A DNA stretch of 64,000 nt from Gordonibacter massiliensis (ex Traore et al. 2017) (GTDB lineage Bacteria; Actinomycetota; Coriobacteriia; Coriobacteriales; Eggerthellaceae). This document shows, in pieces, positions 55,098-64,000 of this stretch; position 1 is the stretch's first letter, and every line of letters begins with the position of its first letter. A program made the translations under genes and the position numbers. Under the pieces are notes generated by a model. It made no database searches. It saw only the letters and a list, made by a program, of their open reading frames with translations, and was not told the DNA's origin. Location of the stretch: assembly GCA_900170005.1 (NCBI GenBank), contig LT827128.1, positions 868,001 to 932,000 of the forward strand. The letters run 5' to 3'.

Positions 55098-57299
55098 ATG
55101 GAACAGATGATCGATAGTGCAAAGAACGCTCGACCCGACGATGACGGGAGCGGCGAGCCGCGCCTGAACGCCGCGCAGCGCGAGGCCGTCACGGCCACCG
55201 AGGGCTACGTGCGCGTGATCGCCGGCGCGGGCACGGGCAAGACGCGGGCGCTCGCGCACCGCTTCGCCTACCTGGTGAACGAGCTGGGCATCATGCCCGG
55301 CAACATCCTGTGCGCCACGTTCACGAACAAGGCGGCGAACGAGATGAGGCGGCGCATCCGGCGCCTCACGGGCGACAACGACACCGGCTACATCAACACG
55401 TTCCACGGCTTCTGCGTGTCGGTGCTGCAGGAGGATTCCCACGCCCTCCAGTACCCGAAGAGCTTCCTCGTGCTGGACAACGCCGACGTGGACGCCATGC
55501 TGCAGACCATCTACGAGGAGCGCGGGCTCACGCTGCGGGACATGACGTTCTCCAAGGCGCGCGACATGATCGAGATCATGAAGCTGAAGGAGCGCCCGGG
55601 CTACTACCGCGACATGCTGGCCATGCCGCTCGAGGGCCTGCGGCAGAAGTACCTCGACGCGACGGACGCGCGCGACATCATCTTCTACGGCTACCTCTAC
55701 CAGGAGAAGAAGTGCTTCGGGCTGGACTACAACGACCTCATCGTGTTCGTGCTGTGCCTGTTCGAGCAGAACCCCGACATCCGGCTCAAATGGCAGAAGC
55801 GGCTCGAGTACGTCATGGTGGACGAGTTCCAGGATATCGACGGCCTGCAGCACGAGCTCATGGAGGTGCTGGCCGGCTACCACAAGAACCTGTTCGTGGT
55901 GGGCGACCCCGACCAGACCATCTACACCTGGCGCGGCGCCGACGTGCGCTACCTGCTGGACTTCGACAAGCGGTTCCCCGGCACGCGCACCGTCATGATG
56001 CTGGAGAACTACCGCTCGGCCCCGCGCGTGGTGGCCGTGGCCAACTCGCTGATCGAGAAGAACCGCGAGCGCGTGCCCAAGCGGCTGGTCGCCATGCGCG
56101 CGGTCCACGGCACCACGGTGTGGCACCACGCCAAGAGCTCGGACGACGAGGCCGCGTGGATCGCCCAGGGCGCCCTCGCGCTGCACGGCGAGGGTGTGGC
56201 GTACCGCGACATGGCGGTGCTCTATCGCGCCCATTACGCGTCGCGGCCCGTGGAGGAGGCGCTTTTACGCGCGGAGGTGCCGCATGCGGTGTGCAGCGGC
56301 GTGCCGTTCTTCGGCCGCCGCGAGATCAAGGACGCGCTGGCGTACCTGCGCCTCGTCGCCTACCAGGACGACCTCGACTTCGCGCGCGTGGCGAACGCGC
56401 CCAAGCGCAACCTGGGCGCCCGGCGCATGGCGTTTCTGCGCGAGAAGGCCGACGAGCTGGGATGCAGCCTGTACGAGGCGCTCGGGCGCTTCGTTGACGA
56501 CGATCTGTTCAAGCGCACGAAGGCGCGCCAGCTGCTGCAGCTGGTCGACCGCTTCCGCTCGTCGTACGAGGGGCGGCCGGTGTCCGAGGTCCTGGCGGCC
56601 GTGCTGTCGGAAAGCGGCTACGAGCGCGCGCTGCGCACCGAGGGCAGCCAGGAGCGGCTCGACAACCTGGCCGAGCTGAAGCAGTCCGTCTACGAGTTCG
56701 AGACGACGTGCGGCGAGGAGGTGACGCTCGAGCACTACCTGGCGCACACGGCCCTGCTCACGAACGCCGACGCCATGGACGACGCGCAGGACAAGGTGCG
56801 GCTCATGACCGTCCATGCGGCCAAGGGCCTCGAATTCGCGCACGTGTTCCTCTGCTCGATGAGCGAGGGCGTGCTCCCGTCGCGCAAGACCAGCACGCCG
56901 CAGGGCATGGAGGAGGAGCGGCGGCTGGCGTTCGTGGCCATGACGCGGGCGCGCGACGGGCTGTACCTCACCGAGGCGGAAGGGAGCTCGCACGAGGGCG
57001 CGCCGCGCTATCCGTCGCGCTTCCTCCTCGACATCGACCCGGCGGCGCTCGAGTTCTCGAACAAGCCCGCCGACCGCGAGCTCGACGACGCCCGCGCCGC
57101 CTACGCGCTCGCCGACCGCTGGATCGCCGACCTCGTTCGCGACGCGCGCTTCGCGGCAGGCGATCGCGTGGTGCATGCGGTGTTCGGCGTGGGGCGCGTG
57201 GAGGCCGTGGACGCCGAGAAGCGCGCCTACGAGGTGGCGTTCGACGACCTGGACACGCCGCGCACCATCTCGTTCAAGGCCAAGCTGGACGAGGCCTGA
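55098..57299 (+). CDS. pcrA: UvrD/PcrA-type superfamily 1 DNA helicase
   Basis: 733 residues. The SF1 motifs are in order: Q-motif LNAAQREAV, Walker A AGAGTGKTRALAHR, Ia TFTNKAANEM, II VMVDEFQDID, III VGDPDQTIYTWRGAD, IV ENYRSAPRVV, V LMTVHAAKGLEF and VI RLAFVAMTRAR. The C-terminus (GDRVVHAVFGVGRVEAVD) is the Tudor-like RNA-polymerase-binding domain of PcrA/UvrD. It is a 3'-5' helicase for repair and transcription-coupled processes. Whether it is the main PcrA or a paralogue cannot be told from the window. Confidence 0.93.
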   Translation: MEQMIDSAKNARPDDDGSGEPRLNAAQREAVTATEGYVRVIAGAGTGKTRALAHRFAYLVNELGIMPGNILCATFTNKAANEMRRRIRRLTGDNDTGYINTFHGFCVSVLQEDSHALQYPKSFLVLDNADVDAMLQTIYEERGLTLRDMTFSKARDMIEIMKLKERPGYYRDMLAMPLEGLRQKYLDATDARDIIFYGYLYQEKKCFGLDYNDLIVFVLCLFEQNPDIRLKWQKRLEYVMVDEFQDIDGLQHELMEVLAGYHKNLFVVGDPDQTIYTWRGADVRYLLDFDKRFPGTRTVMMLENYRSAPRVVAVANSLIEKNRERVPKRLVAMRAVHGTTVWHHAKSSDDEAAWIAQGALALHGEGVAYRDMAVLYRAHYASRPVEEALLRAEVPHAVCSGVPFFGRREIKDALAYLRLVAYQDDLDFARVANAPKRNLGARRMAFLREKADELGCSLYEALGRFVDDDLFKRTKARQLLQLVDRFRSSYEGRPVSEVLAAVLSESGYERALRTEGSQERLDNLAELKQSVYEFETTCGEEVTLEHYLAHTALLTNADAMDDAQDKVRLMTVHAAKGLEFAHVFLCSMSEGVLPSRKTSTPQGMEEERRLAFVAMTRARDGLYLTEAEGSSHEGAPRYPSRFLLDIDPAALEFSNKPADRELDDARAAYALADRWIADLVRDARFAAGDRVVHAVFGVGRVEAVDAEKRAYEVAFDDLDTPRTISFKAKLDEA

Positions 57300-57327
57300 G
57301 CGCCGCCCGCTTCGAGGCGCCGTTTGC

Positions 57328-57333
57328 TATACT
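57328..57333 (+). promoter_or_regulatory. -10 box of the Fic gene
   Basis: TATACT at 57328-57333 follows the helicase stop by ~30 bases. The leader to ATG 57374 carries GGGAGAAGG. Confidence 0.5.
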
Positions 57334-57373
57334 GGATTCCCGGATGACGATCTCAATGGTTGGGAGAAGGCCC

Positions 57374-58309
57374 ATGACTGCAGACAACCCCTCGGATTTC
57401 CCTTACGAGCCGGTTCGCGAGTCCGGCGACGCCTCGGTGCGCCGCGCGTACTGGAGCGTCGCGATGGGCCTGCAGAAGGTGGACGGGCTCGAGAACTCGG
57501 AGTACCTGCGCGGGTTGGCCGGCGAGCACATCGAGGGCGTGCGGGGCATCGAGGAGACGGGCGGGCTCGTGCGGGCGTACTACCAGGTGCGCGAAAGCTC
57601 GGATGACGGGTGCGGAGAAGGGAGCGCGATGGACGGTTTCCGCGAAGCCGACCTGGTGAGCCAGCGTATCGTCGAGCTGCTCACCCGAGGGTCGTTCTTC
57701 CTGATGCCCGCCATGCTCCCCCTGGTGCATCGCGCTTTGTTCCAAGACCTCGATGCGGCCGCGTACCGCCCCGGCGAATTCAAGACCGAGGCGCTTCAGA
57801 AGCGGGAGGCGGTTCTCAACGGCGACAGCGTGGTGTACGCCGATCCGTCGCTGGTCGAGAGGTCGCTTGCTTTTCTTTTCGAAGAAGAGCGGTCGTACGT
57901 GTACGGAGTCGAATTCGACGAAGCCCAGCTTGCCCATCTCGGGCGGTTCTTGTCGCGGCTGTGGCAGGTGCATCCCTTTGTGGAGGGAAACACGCGCACG
58001 GTGGCGGTGTTCGCCGTGCTGTACTTGCGCGATCTGGGGTTCGACGTCGACAACGAGCCGTTCGAGCGGCATGCGCGCTACTTCCGCGATGCGCTTGTGC
58101 GCGCGAACTACCGCAACGCCAAAGCGGGGGTCATGCCGGATCTTTCGTACGTGCAGCGGTTCTTGGAGAACCTTCTCGCAGGGGCCGACCATACGTTGCG
58201 GTCGCGGGATTTGATGGCGCGGCCGCTCTTCGACGATCCTTCGCTGCTGCGCAACGTCGACCCTTCGTGCGCCCTCGCAGGTGCCCCGTCGTCTTTGGAA
58301 AAGAGCTGA
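57374..58309 (+). CDS. Fic/DOC family protein
   Basis: 311 residues. The Fic active-site motif is HPFVEGNTRT (His200), where family members usually have HxFx(D/E)GNGR; here Gly is replaced by Thr but His, Glu, Gly-Asn and Arg remain. Fic enzymes transfer AMP or similar groups to target proteins. The start is set by GGGAGAAGG before ATG 57374. An inhibitory alpha-inh motif was not evident on reading. The stop overlaps the next lipoprotein gene. Target and regulation unknown. Confidence 0.87.
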   Translation: MTADNPSDFPYEPVRESGDASVRRAYWSVAMGLQKVDGLENSEYLRGLAGEHIEGVRGIEETGGLVRAYYQVRESSDDGCGEGSAMDGFREADLVSQRIVELLTRGSFFLMPAMLPLVHRALFQDLDAAAYRPGEFKTEALQKREAVLNGDSVVYADPSLVERSLAFLFEEERSYVYGVEFDEAQLAHLGRFLSRLWQVHPFVEGNTRTVAVFAVLYLRDLGFDVDNEPFERHARYFRDALVRANYRNAKAGVMPDLSYVQRFLENLLAGADHTLRSRDLMARPLFDDPSLLRNVDPSCALAGAPSSLEKS

Positions 58310-59202
58310 TGAACATGATTTCTTCTTGCGAAGGTTCGCTTCACGCGTTACTTGGAGCTGCGAAGCGGGCGGTGCCGTTTGCGGCGCTGCTCCTTCTGGC
58401 CTCGCTTACCGCAGGCTGCTCGGCCCCTGCGCAGACGGAAGCTCCCGTCGTGGCGGCTCCGCCGATAGAGACGACCGTCCAGCCGTTCGTGCCCGACGCA
58501 GGCGTTGCGTTCGAAACGCCGTACTACATGATCGACCTGCCCGAGTCGTGGGCGGGAACGACCACGTTCAGCTACTCCAACGATTACAGCATGCCGGACC
58601 CCGGGCTGGGCTTGGGCTATTCGACGGGCGTGCTGTCCAACGATACGGGGATGGCGCTGTTCAGCGCCACGTGCTTCACCGACGCCTGGGGCCCACAGGG
58701 GACGTTCTACGCGACGAGCGCCGGATCGACGCCGTTGCTCGAGGGCAATTACGTGAGCGTGTACAGCGCGATGTTCGACCGGCAGCAGAGTCGGCTTTCC
58801 GACAGCACCGAGGAGTACGTCTCGTACGTGTCGGTGAAGCGAGGGGCGGTCGCCGATGCCGAGCGGGCGCTCGAGTTGCCGTACTACTCGTTCGATCTGA
58901 CCGCCCCGGAAGCCGCGAACTGGCAGTTCTCGTACGACGGCACGCATCGGATCGAGGGGGACGAGGGCGTGGGCTACGCTTTGAACGTGAGCGACCGGAC
59001 GACGGGCGAGCCCCTGTTCTACGTGGTGTGCGCCACCGAAGGGTTCGGTCCGAACGCGGAAGACGAGCGGGCCGTCGCCGTGGGCTCCCCCTCGACATGG
59101 TCGAAAGCGCAGGTGTACGTCGCTCAACAGCGCTTCGACGCCGACGGCGAAGCCCCGCTCCTCGACTTGGAAGCCTACGCTCGGTACGTCGCCGTGAAAT
59201 AA
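58309..59202 (+). CDS. Lipoprotein with two tandem beta-rich repeats, function unknown
   Basis: 297 residues with a lipobox LTAGC (Cys37). The mature part contains two related ~125-residue units, beginning FETPYYMIDLPESWAG and LELPYYSFDLTAPEAAN, each followed by FSY and ending in a YVSVK/YVAVK strand, so an internal duplication is visible. The ATG overlaps the fic stop (TGATG). No known family recognised. Coupling with a Fic gene may be incidental. Confidence 0.78.
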   Translation: MNMISSCEGSLHALLGAAKRAVPFAALLLLASLTAGCSAPAQTEAPVVAAPPIETTVQPFVPDAGVAFETPYYMIDLPESWAGTTTFSYSNDYSMPDPGLGLGYSTGVLSNDTGMALFSATCFTDAWGPQGTFYATSAGSTPLLEGNYVSVYSAMFDRQQSRLSDSTEEYVSYVSVKRGAVADAERALELPYYSFDLTAPEAANWQFSYDGTHRIEGDEGVGYALNVSDRTTGEPLFYVVCATEGFGPNAEDERAVAVGSPSTWSKAQVYVAQQRFDADGEAPLLDLEAYARYVAVK

Positions 59203-59289
59203 TGTCGCCGTTGAAAGATGCTTTGCTCAAGGCGTTCGCGCTCGTCTCTCTATCGACACCTTTAACCCGAGCATCATTTTCATTATTTC

Positions 59290-59329
59290 GTACATTATAG
59301 TAACAAATGTACGTGTATTATGCTATACT
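59290..59329 (+). promoter_or_regulatory. Promoter and operator of the toxin-antitoxin pair
   Basis: GTAACA (59300-59305), 18-base spacer, TATACT (59324-59329). GTACATT (59290-59296) and AATGTAC (59306-59312) form a perfect 7-bp dyad over the -35, a likely antitoxin site. The region is clearly AT-richer than its neighbours. Confidence 0.6.
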
Positions 59330-59498
59330 GCCTATAGTTTTCAGAACTGGTTGGTGTCGCCTAACCCTTGATGGGGACAGCCGCAAAGAAGTGGAAAGCG
59401 GTTGTCTATGTGCGGGGAAGGCATGCAATCGGCCATTCACGGAAGCCGCTTCTTTCTTTACAAACGGAGGGTATTAGGATATAACCTAAGGATGCGGT
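59330..59498 (+). other. Long structured leader before the toxin gene
   Basis: About 165 bases separate the -10 from the toxin ATG. GACAGCCGC...GCGGTTGTC forms a 9-bp stem (about 59377-59406, one G-T pair). TTAGG-ATATAA-CCTAA (59474-59489) is a small dyad just ahead of the ribosome site AAGGA. The leader could be regulatory; no known riboswitch class was recognised. Confidence 0.45.
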
Positions 59499-59912
59499 AT
59501 GTTCGATCCGGATCAATGGGAGCTTCAAAGCGTACCTTCCTGTTCATGCCTGTACGCACTGGTGCCGAAGGGTGCTGGTAGAACGTTTTTGCAGAAGTTC
59601 GCAGAAAAAAGGCAGAACAGGGAGGCGGCGCTGTGCCTTTTCAAAGCATTGCGACGAATCGACAGGGACGGAATCGGACGCAGTCTTGCAATCGGTCTGA
59701 TAAGAAGGCTCAGGGGCCCTGTCGTCGAAGTGAAGGTTTTCGGAACGGTGATAAGAGGCATCGCATACCAGAAATCAGGGCAGAACGCGCTTGTGCTTCT
59801 CTCCGTCGAAAAGACCCATCAGGGTTCGGGGAACATGCATGCGCTCATCGACGAGGCTGAACGAAAAGCAGAACTAGTCGAAGCTTTGCTAGCCGCTCGG
59901 GAAGAAGGTTGA
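59499..59912 (+). CDS. HigB/RelE-like (Gp49 family) toxin
   Basis: 137 residues. The central and C-terminal strands fit the phage Gp49/HigB group: LIRRLRGPVVEVKVF, then RGIAYQKSGQNALVLLSVEKTHQG and a final helix with an Ala/Glu/Arg pattern. Such toxins are mRNA endonucleases. The gene order (toxin first, HTH antitoxin three bases later) is that of higBA. Assignment rests on pattern and context; active-site residues are not certain. Confidence 0.72.
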   Translation: MFDPDQWELQSVPSCSCLYALVPKGAGRTFLQKFAEKRQNREAALCLFKALRRIDRDGIGRSLAIGLIRRLRGPVVEVKVFGTVIRGIAYQKSGQNALVLLSVEKTHQGSGNMHALIDEAERKAELVEALLAAREEG

Positions 59913-59915
59913 AAG

Positions 59916-60299
59916 ATGGTCAGGGATTACGAAGCCGAGAAGCTGTTCGGCGTCGAGCTCGAGGAAACCCCCCAAACGCTCGCTTACAGCGTTGCGGGCG
60001 AGTTCAGCAGCGCCGTCATGGATGAGGCGGCTCGACAGGGATTGACGTTGGCGGAGCTCGCCAGGCGCATGGGCATCAAGCAGCCGACGTTGTGCGGCAT
60101 GCTGCGTGGCGAGTCGAACATGACGGTGAAGACCATGGCGCGAATGGCCCTTGCCCTTGACTGCGGCCTCGAGGCTCCTCGGCTGGTCGGTTCGGGGAAG
60201 GGGCCGGGTTGCGCTGTGCCCGCAAAGGCCGTTGCCTTTGATTCGCCTGCCACCGGCAAAGCTCCCCGCGCGACAGCCTCCCGAGCTTTGCGGGCGTAA
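59916..60299 (+). CDS. XRE-family HTH antitoxin
   Basis: 127 residues. An XRE helix-turn-helix spans about residues 40-80 (GLTLAELARRMGIKQPTLCGMLRG, MTVKTMARMALAL). The N-terminal part has no clear family. The C-terminal ~35 residues are an Ala/Pro/Lys-rich tail longer than in most antitoxins. It starts three bases after the toxin stop and should neutralise it and repress the operon at the dyad near 59290-59312. Confidence 0.8.
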   Translation: MVRDYEAEKLFGVELEETPQTLAYSVAGEFSSAVMDEAARQGLTLAELARRMGIKQPTLCGMLRGESNMTVKTMARMALALDCGLEAPRLVGSGKGPGCAVPAKAVAFDSPATGKAPRATASRALRA

Positions 60300-60364
60300 G
60301 GGGCGCCGCTTTTGCAAACCGCGTGGAGCGGGGGCGCGCTCAGGGGAACGCCTGTGCGGTTTGC

Positions 60365-60376
60365 TATACTGACGGC
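60365..60376 (+). promoter_or_regulatory. -10 box abutting the uvrC start
   Basis: TATACT (60365-60370) ends 6 nt before the ATG at 60377, with no Shine-Dalgarno, again suggesting a leaderless transcript. Confidence 0.5.
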
Positions 60377-62737
60377 ATGGACGATCCCACCGACATCATT
60401 CCCGAAGACGGCTTCCCGTTCGCCGACGACGGCCTCGGTCCCGCCGACGCGGGCGGTTTCGAGCGCTGGGACGACGGCGATCAGGCGTGCTTCGACGGCA
60501 GTGCGGCTGAGGGCGGCGCCGATGACGCAGGCGATGCCCTCGCACCCGGCTCCGAAACCGCCGCGCGCCTCGAGCGCGAGGGCCGCCGCCGGCCGTCGCT
60601 CGAAACCGCCGCGCGCGCGTTCAACGCCGAGGCCCGCGCCGACGAGGCGCTCGCCGCCAAGCTCGCGCGCATCAAGCAGGAGCTGAACGCCGTGCCCGCG
60701 CTGCCGGGCGTGTATTTATGGAAGGACAAGTCCGGCCAGGTCATCTACGTGGGCAAGGCCAAGCAGCTGCGCGCCCGCATGCGCCAGTACGTGAACTTCC
60801 AGGACGAGCGTGCGAAGATCCCCTTGCTGGTCGACCAGATCGACAGCTTCGACTACCTGGTGGTGGAGAACGAGCACGAATCGCTCGTGCTGGAGAAGAA
60901 TCTCATCAACCAGCACGCGCCGTTCTTCAACGCCGACTTCAAGGACGACAAGTCCTACCCGTTCATCGCGCTCACGAAAGGCGACGTGTTCCCCGCCATC
61001 AAGTACACGCGCGAGAAGCACCGCGCCGACACCAAGTACTTCGGCCCCTACACCGACAGCCGCGCCGCCCGCGACATGGTGGACATCGCCCGGCGCGTGG
61101 TGCCCCTGTGCGCCGCGTCGTGCGCCGATTGGCGCGGGCTCAAGCGCCGCTTGGAGAAGGATCCGCTCGCGCTGCTCGGCAGCGACGCGCGCCCGTGCTT
61201 CGACGCGCACGTGGGCCTGGGCCCCGGCGCGTGCTGCGGCGCCATCGCGCCCGAGGAGTACCGGGCCAACGTCAAGCGCATCGAGCGGTTCCTGTCGGGG
61301 CAGCACCGCGAGTTCGTGGAGGAGCTGACGGCCGAGATGCAGGAGGCCGCCGCCGAGCTGGACTTCGAGCGCGCCGCGCGCATCAAAGCGCGCATCGACA
61401 CCATCAACAGCCTCACCGACAAGCAGCACGCGGTGTCCGCGCGCAACCTCGACGCCGACGTGGTGGGCCTGTTCCGCGAGGAGACGGTGGCGGGCGTGCA
61501 CGTGTTCATGGTGCGCGAGGGCCGCATCATCAACTCCAACGAGTTCGTGCTCGATCGCGGCAAGGACGTGCCCGACGACGACCTCTTGCACATGTTCCTG
61601 CTGCGCTACTACGACGCCACCACGTCCATTCCGCACGAGGTCATCCTGCACGACGAGCCCGAGGACCGCGAGGCCATGGAGGCGTGGCTCACCGAAAAGC
61701 TGGCCAGCCCGTACCACGCGTTGGTGCGCATCACCGCGCCCCAGAAGGGCGAGAAGGCCGAGCTCGTGGGCATGGCCGAGACGAACGCGAAGCACACGCT
61801 CATGCGCTACAAGGTGCGCACGAACTACGACGACAAGCGCATCAACAACGCGCTGCTGCAGCTGGAGAGCGCGCTCGCCCTGGACGAGCCGCCCATGCGC
61901 ATCGAGTGCTTCGACATCTCCACCATCCACGGCTCCTACACGGTGGCCTCGATGGTGGTGTTCACCAACGGCAAGCCCGACAAGAACCAGTACCGCCGCT
62001 TCAAGATCAAGACGCCGCTTGACGAGGCGAACGACTTTTTGTCCATGCAGGAGGTCATGGGCCGCCGCTACGCGCCCGAGCGCATGGCCGACGAGCGCTT
62101 CGGCAGCAAGCCCGACCTCATCATCCTCGACGGCGGCAAGCCGCAGCTCTCCGCGGCGCTCGAGATGTTCGAGCGGATGGGCATCGACGACATCGCGCTG
62201 TGCGGTCTGGCCAAGCGCGACGAGGAGCTGTTCGTGCCCTGGCAGGACACGGGCCCGGTGGTGCTGCCCTCGGGCTCGGCGTCGCTGTACCTGGTGAAGC
62301 AGGTCCGCGACGAGGCGCACCGCTTCGCCATCACGTTCCACCGCGAGCTGCGCGGCAAGGGCATGACGGCCTCCATTCTGGACGACGTGACGGGCATGGG
62401 CCCCGTGCGCAAGAAGGCGCTGCTCAAGCACTTCAAATCGTTCAGGAACCTGAAAGCGGCCGCGCTCGACGAGATCAAAGAGGCGCGCGTCGTGCCCGAA
62501 GAGGTGGCCGAGGAGCTCTACCGGGTGCTTCAGCAGTATAATAGGGAGCGGAAAGACGAGCGCGTGGTGGGCGGCGAGGTCGACGAGGCCGAGGCGCAAG
62601 CCGCCTCCGCCGCGCAGGCGGCCTGCCCGCCGCCCGGCACGGGCGCGGCGGCAGCCTTGTCGCCCGCTGCGGACGCGGCGGCAGAGGCGGCCGCGCAGGA
62701 CGCGGAACCGACGAGGGAAGGACGACAGCATGACTGA
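60377..62737 (+). CDS. uvrC: Excinuclease ABC subunit C
   Basis: 786 residues, longer than the usual ~600-650. An acidic N-terminal extension of ~100 residues precedes the GIY-YIG nuclease domain (ALPGVYLWKDKSGQVIYVGKA). A Cys-rich segment contains CAASC and CCGAIAPEEY. The UVR motif is AAAELDFERAARIKARID. The C-terminal RNase H-like nuclease has IECFDISTIHGSYTVASMVVF and LIILDGGKPQLSAA, then helix-hairpin-helix MGPVRKKALLKHF. An Ala-rich tail (~60 residues) is additional. The enzyme makes both incisions in nucleotide excision repair. It overlaps rapZ by 8 bases. Confidence 0.95.
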   Translation: MDDPTDIIPEDGFPFADDGLGPADAGGFERWDDGDQACFDGSAAEGGADDAGDALAPGSETAARLEREGRRRPSLETAARAFNAEARADEALAAKLARIKQELNAVPALPGVYLWKDKSGQVIYVGKAKQLRARMRQYVNFQDERAKIPLLVDQIDSFDYLVVENEHESLVLEKNLINQHAPFFNADFKDDKSYPFIALTKGDVFPAIKYTREKHRADTKYFGPYTDSRAARDMVDIARRVVPLCAASCADWRGLKRRLEKDPLALLGSDARPCFDAHVGLGPGACCGAIAPEEYRANVKRIERFLSGQHREFVEELTAEMQEAAAELDFERAARIKARIDTINSLTDKQHAVSARNLDADVVGLFREETVAGVHVFMVREGRIINSNEFVLDRGKDVPDDDLLHMFLLRYYDATTSIPHEVILHDEPEDREAMEAWLTEKLASPYHALVRITAPQKGEKAELVGMAETNAKHTLMRYKVRTNYDDKRINNALLQLESALALDEPPMRIECFDISTIHGSYTVASMVVFTNGKPDKNQYRRFKIKTPLDEANDFLSMQEVMGRRYAPERMADERFGSKPDLIILDGGKPQLSAALEMFERMGIDDIALCGLAKRDEELFVPWQDTGPVVLPSGSASLYLVKQVRDEAHRFAITFHRELRGKGMTASILDDVTGMGPVRKKALLKHFKSFRNLKAAALDEIKEARVVPEEVAEELYRVLQQYNRERKDERVVGGEVDEAEAQAASAAQAACPPPGTGAAAALSPAADAAAEAAAQDAEPTREGRQHD

Positions 62738-63698
62738 CGAAACCGCCGACTTGGCGAGCATGCCCGAGCTGGTCATCGTGAGCGGCATGAGCGGGGCCGG
62801 GCGCACCGAGGCCATGCATTCGTTCGAGGACCTGGGCTACTTCTGCGTGGACAACCTGCCCTCGAGTCTCATCGGGAACCTGCTGGAGCTCACGGGCATG
62901 CCGGGGCAGCCCGACGAGCACCGCCGCCTGGCCGTGGTGTGCGACGCGCGCAACCGCGACTTCTTCGCCAGCCTCTCGGCGGAGCTCGGCAAGCTGAAGG
63001 AGCAGGGCATCGACTACCGCATCCTGTTCTTGGACGCGGCCGACGGCAAGCTCGTCGCGCGCTACAAGTCCAGCCGCCGGCGCCACCCGCTGTGCGCGGA
63101 CGGCGCCTCCATCGTGCAGGGCATCGAGCGCGAGCGCGACCTCTTGTTCGAGGTGCGCGAGGCGGCCCATCACGTCCTCGACACCACCGACATGCTGCCG
63201 GCCCAGCTGCGCGCCACCATCCGCGCGCTGTTCGCGCCGGGCACCGAGCAGCAGGGCCTGGCCGTCACCGTGTACTCCTTCGGCTTCAAGCACGGCGCCC
63301 CGCTCGACGCCGACCTGGTCATGGACGTGCGCTTCCTGCCGAACCCCTACTACGAGCCCCAGCTGCGGCCCCTCACGGGGCTCGACAAGCCGGTGCGCGA
63401 CTACGTGCTCTACCGCCCCGAGACCGAGGAGTTCGAGCAGCGCTGGCGCACGCTGCTCGACTGCGTCATGCCGGGCTACGTGGCCGAGGGCAAGCAGCAG
63501 CTCGCCATAGCCGTGGGCTGCACGGGCGGCCAGCACCGCTCCGTGGCGCTGGCCGAGTCGACGGGCGACTACCTGAAGACGAAGGGCTACCGCGTGAGCA
63601 TCGCGCACCGCGACCTCGCGCTCGCCGAGGGCGCCGACGGCCGCATCGCTGGCGTGCCGCAGAAGGCGGCGCCCGAGTCGGCCGACCCCCGGGCGTAA
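62730..63698 (+). CDS. rapZ: RNase adapter / nucleotide-binding protein RapZ (YvcJ)
   Basis: 322 residues. The P-loop is SGMSGAGRTEAMH, with Arg at the usual Lys position as in actinobacterial homologues. FEDLGYFCVDNLPSSLI, DVRFLPNPYY and AVGCTGGQHRSV are family signatures. In enterobacteria RapZ controls amino-sugar synthesis through a small RNA; in Gram-positives its role is less clear. The operon uvrC-rapZ-yvcK is the conserved Gram-positive arrangement, usually followed by whiA. Confidence 0.94.
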   Translation: MTDETADLASMPELVIVSGMSGAGRTEAMHSFEDLGYFCVDNLPSSLIGNLLELTGMPGQPDEHRRLAVVCDARNRDFFASLSAELGKLKEQGIDYRILFLDAADGKLVARYKSSRRRHPLCADGASIVQGIERERDLLFEVREAAHHVLDTTDMLPAQLRATIRALFAPGTEQQGLAVTVYSFGFKHGAPLDADLVMDVRFLPNPYYEPQLRPLTGLDKPVRDYVLYRPETEEFEQRWRTLLDCVMPGYVAEGKQQLAIAVGCTGGQHRSVALAESTGDYLKTKGYRVSIAHRDLALAEGADGRIAGVPQKAAPESADPRA

Positions 63699-63709
63699 GG
63701 CGGCCTGCC

Positions 63710-64000
<291 letters not shown>

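Noticed and set aside
51620-55198. 1192-codon frame antisense to the dlt genes
   Set aside because: The + strand carries six recognisable or well-supported genes; the antisense translation has no domain.

Overview
The window is high-GC, densely coded bacterial DNA. It looks like a chromosomal segment of a gut-type Coriobacteriia organism (Eggerthella/Gordonibacter-like Actinomycetota). The grounds are overall base composition, an actinobacterial P-loop form of RapZ (GAGRT), an LAxTG sorting signal, the uvrC-rapZ-yvcK order, and low-GC-style genes (dlt operon, Bce-type transporter) in a high-GC background. This placement is inference from gene content. I saw no rRNA, tRNA, CRISPR array, prophage or intact insertion sequence.

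Layout. 0-5 kb: the 3' part of a GHKL kinase-like gene fused to a DUF3298 domain, and a convergent calcium-type P-type ATPase. 5-14.6 kb: mtnA, a dGTPase, a large sortable subtilase, azlCD, rplS and rnhB, with repeat-rich gaps behind the dGTPase and rplS. 14.9-21.2 kb: yraN-comM-dprA (DNA uptake and processing), a DUF4160/DUF2442 pair, and trmFO-xerC. 21.4-28.7 kb: a lipoprotein, a TetR gene with a striking operator, a membrane protein, a Bce-type two-component system with its ABC transporter and a 58-residue membrane peptide, and a YgbA-like Cys-rich protein. 28.8-34.1 kb: a PTS EIIC-EAL fusion and uvrA. 34.7-39.1 kb: two paralogous EamA-GNAT fusions and a lone GNAT. 39.1-43.1 kb: a membrane-anchored protein, then an active GGDEF gene translationally coupled to a degenerate one. 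43.2-48.7 kb: gdhA, a DUF2130 protein, two unknown membrane proteins and a YaiI-family protein. 48.9-55.1 kb: dltA-B-C-D, a DltX-like peptide and a membrane-bound serine hydrolase. 55.1-60.3 kb: a PcrA-like helicase, a Fic protein, a lipoprotein and a HigBA-like toxin-antitoxin pair. 60.4-64 kb: uvrC-rapZ-yvcK (the last cut by the window end).

Themes. Envelope defence is prominent: D-alanylation, a Bce-type sensing and efflux module, and the subtilase. Cyclic-di-GMP control is represented by one EAL and two GGDEF proteins, and the first GGDEF gene has a 12-G tract in its promoter spacer. DNA repair and processing genes are scattered through the window (uvrA, uvrC, pcrA-like, dprA, comM, rnhB, xerC).

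The most unusual non-coding signal is a composite element that starts at the stop codon of dgt, rplS and uvrA. It has a long GC hairpin, a second nested stem-loop whose sequence differs between copies while pairing is kept, and a shared downstream module carrying a near-palindrome. Several genes have a -10 box only 6-7 nt before the start codon, which suggests leaderless transcripts.
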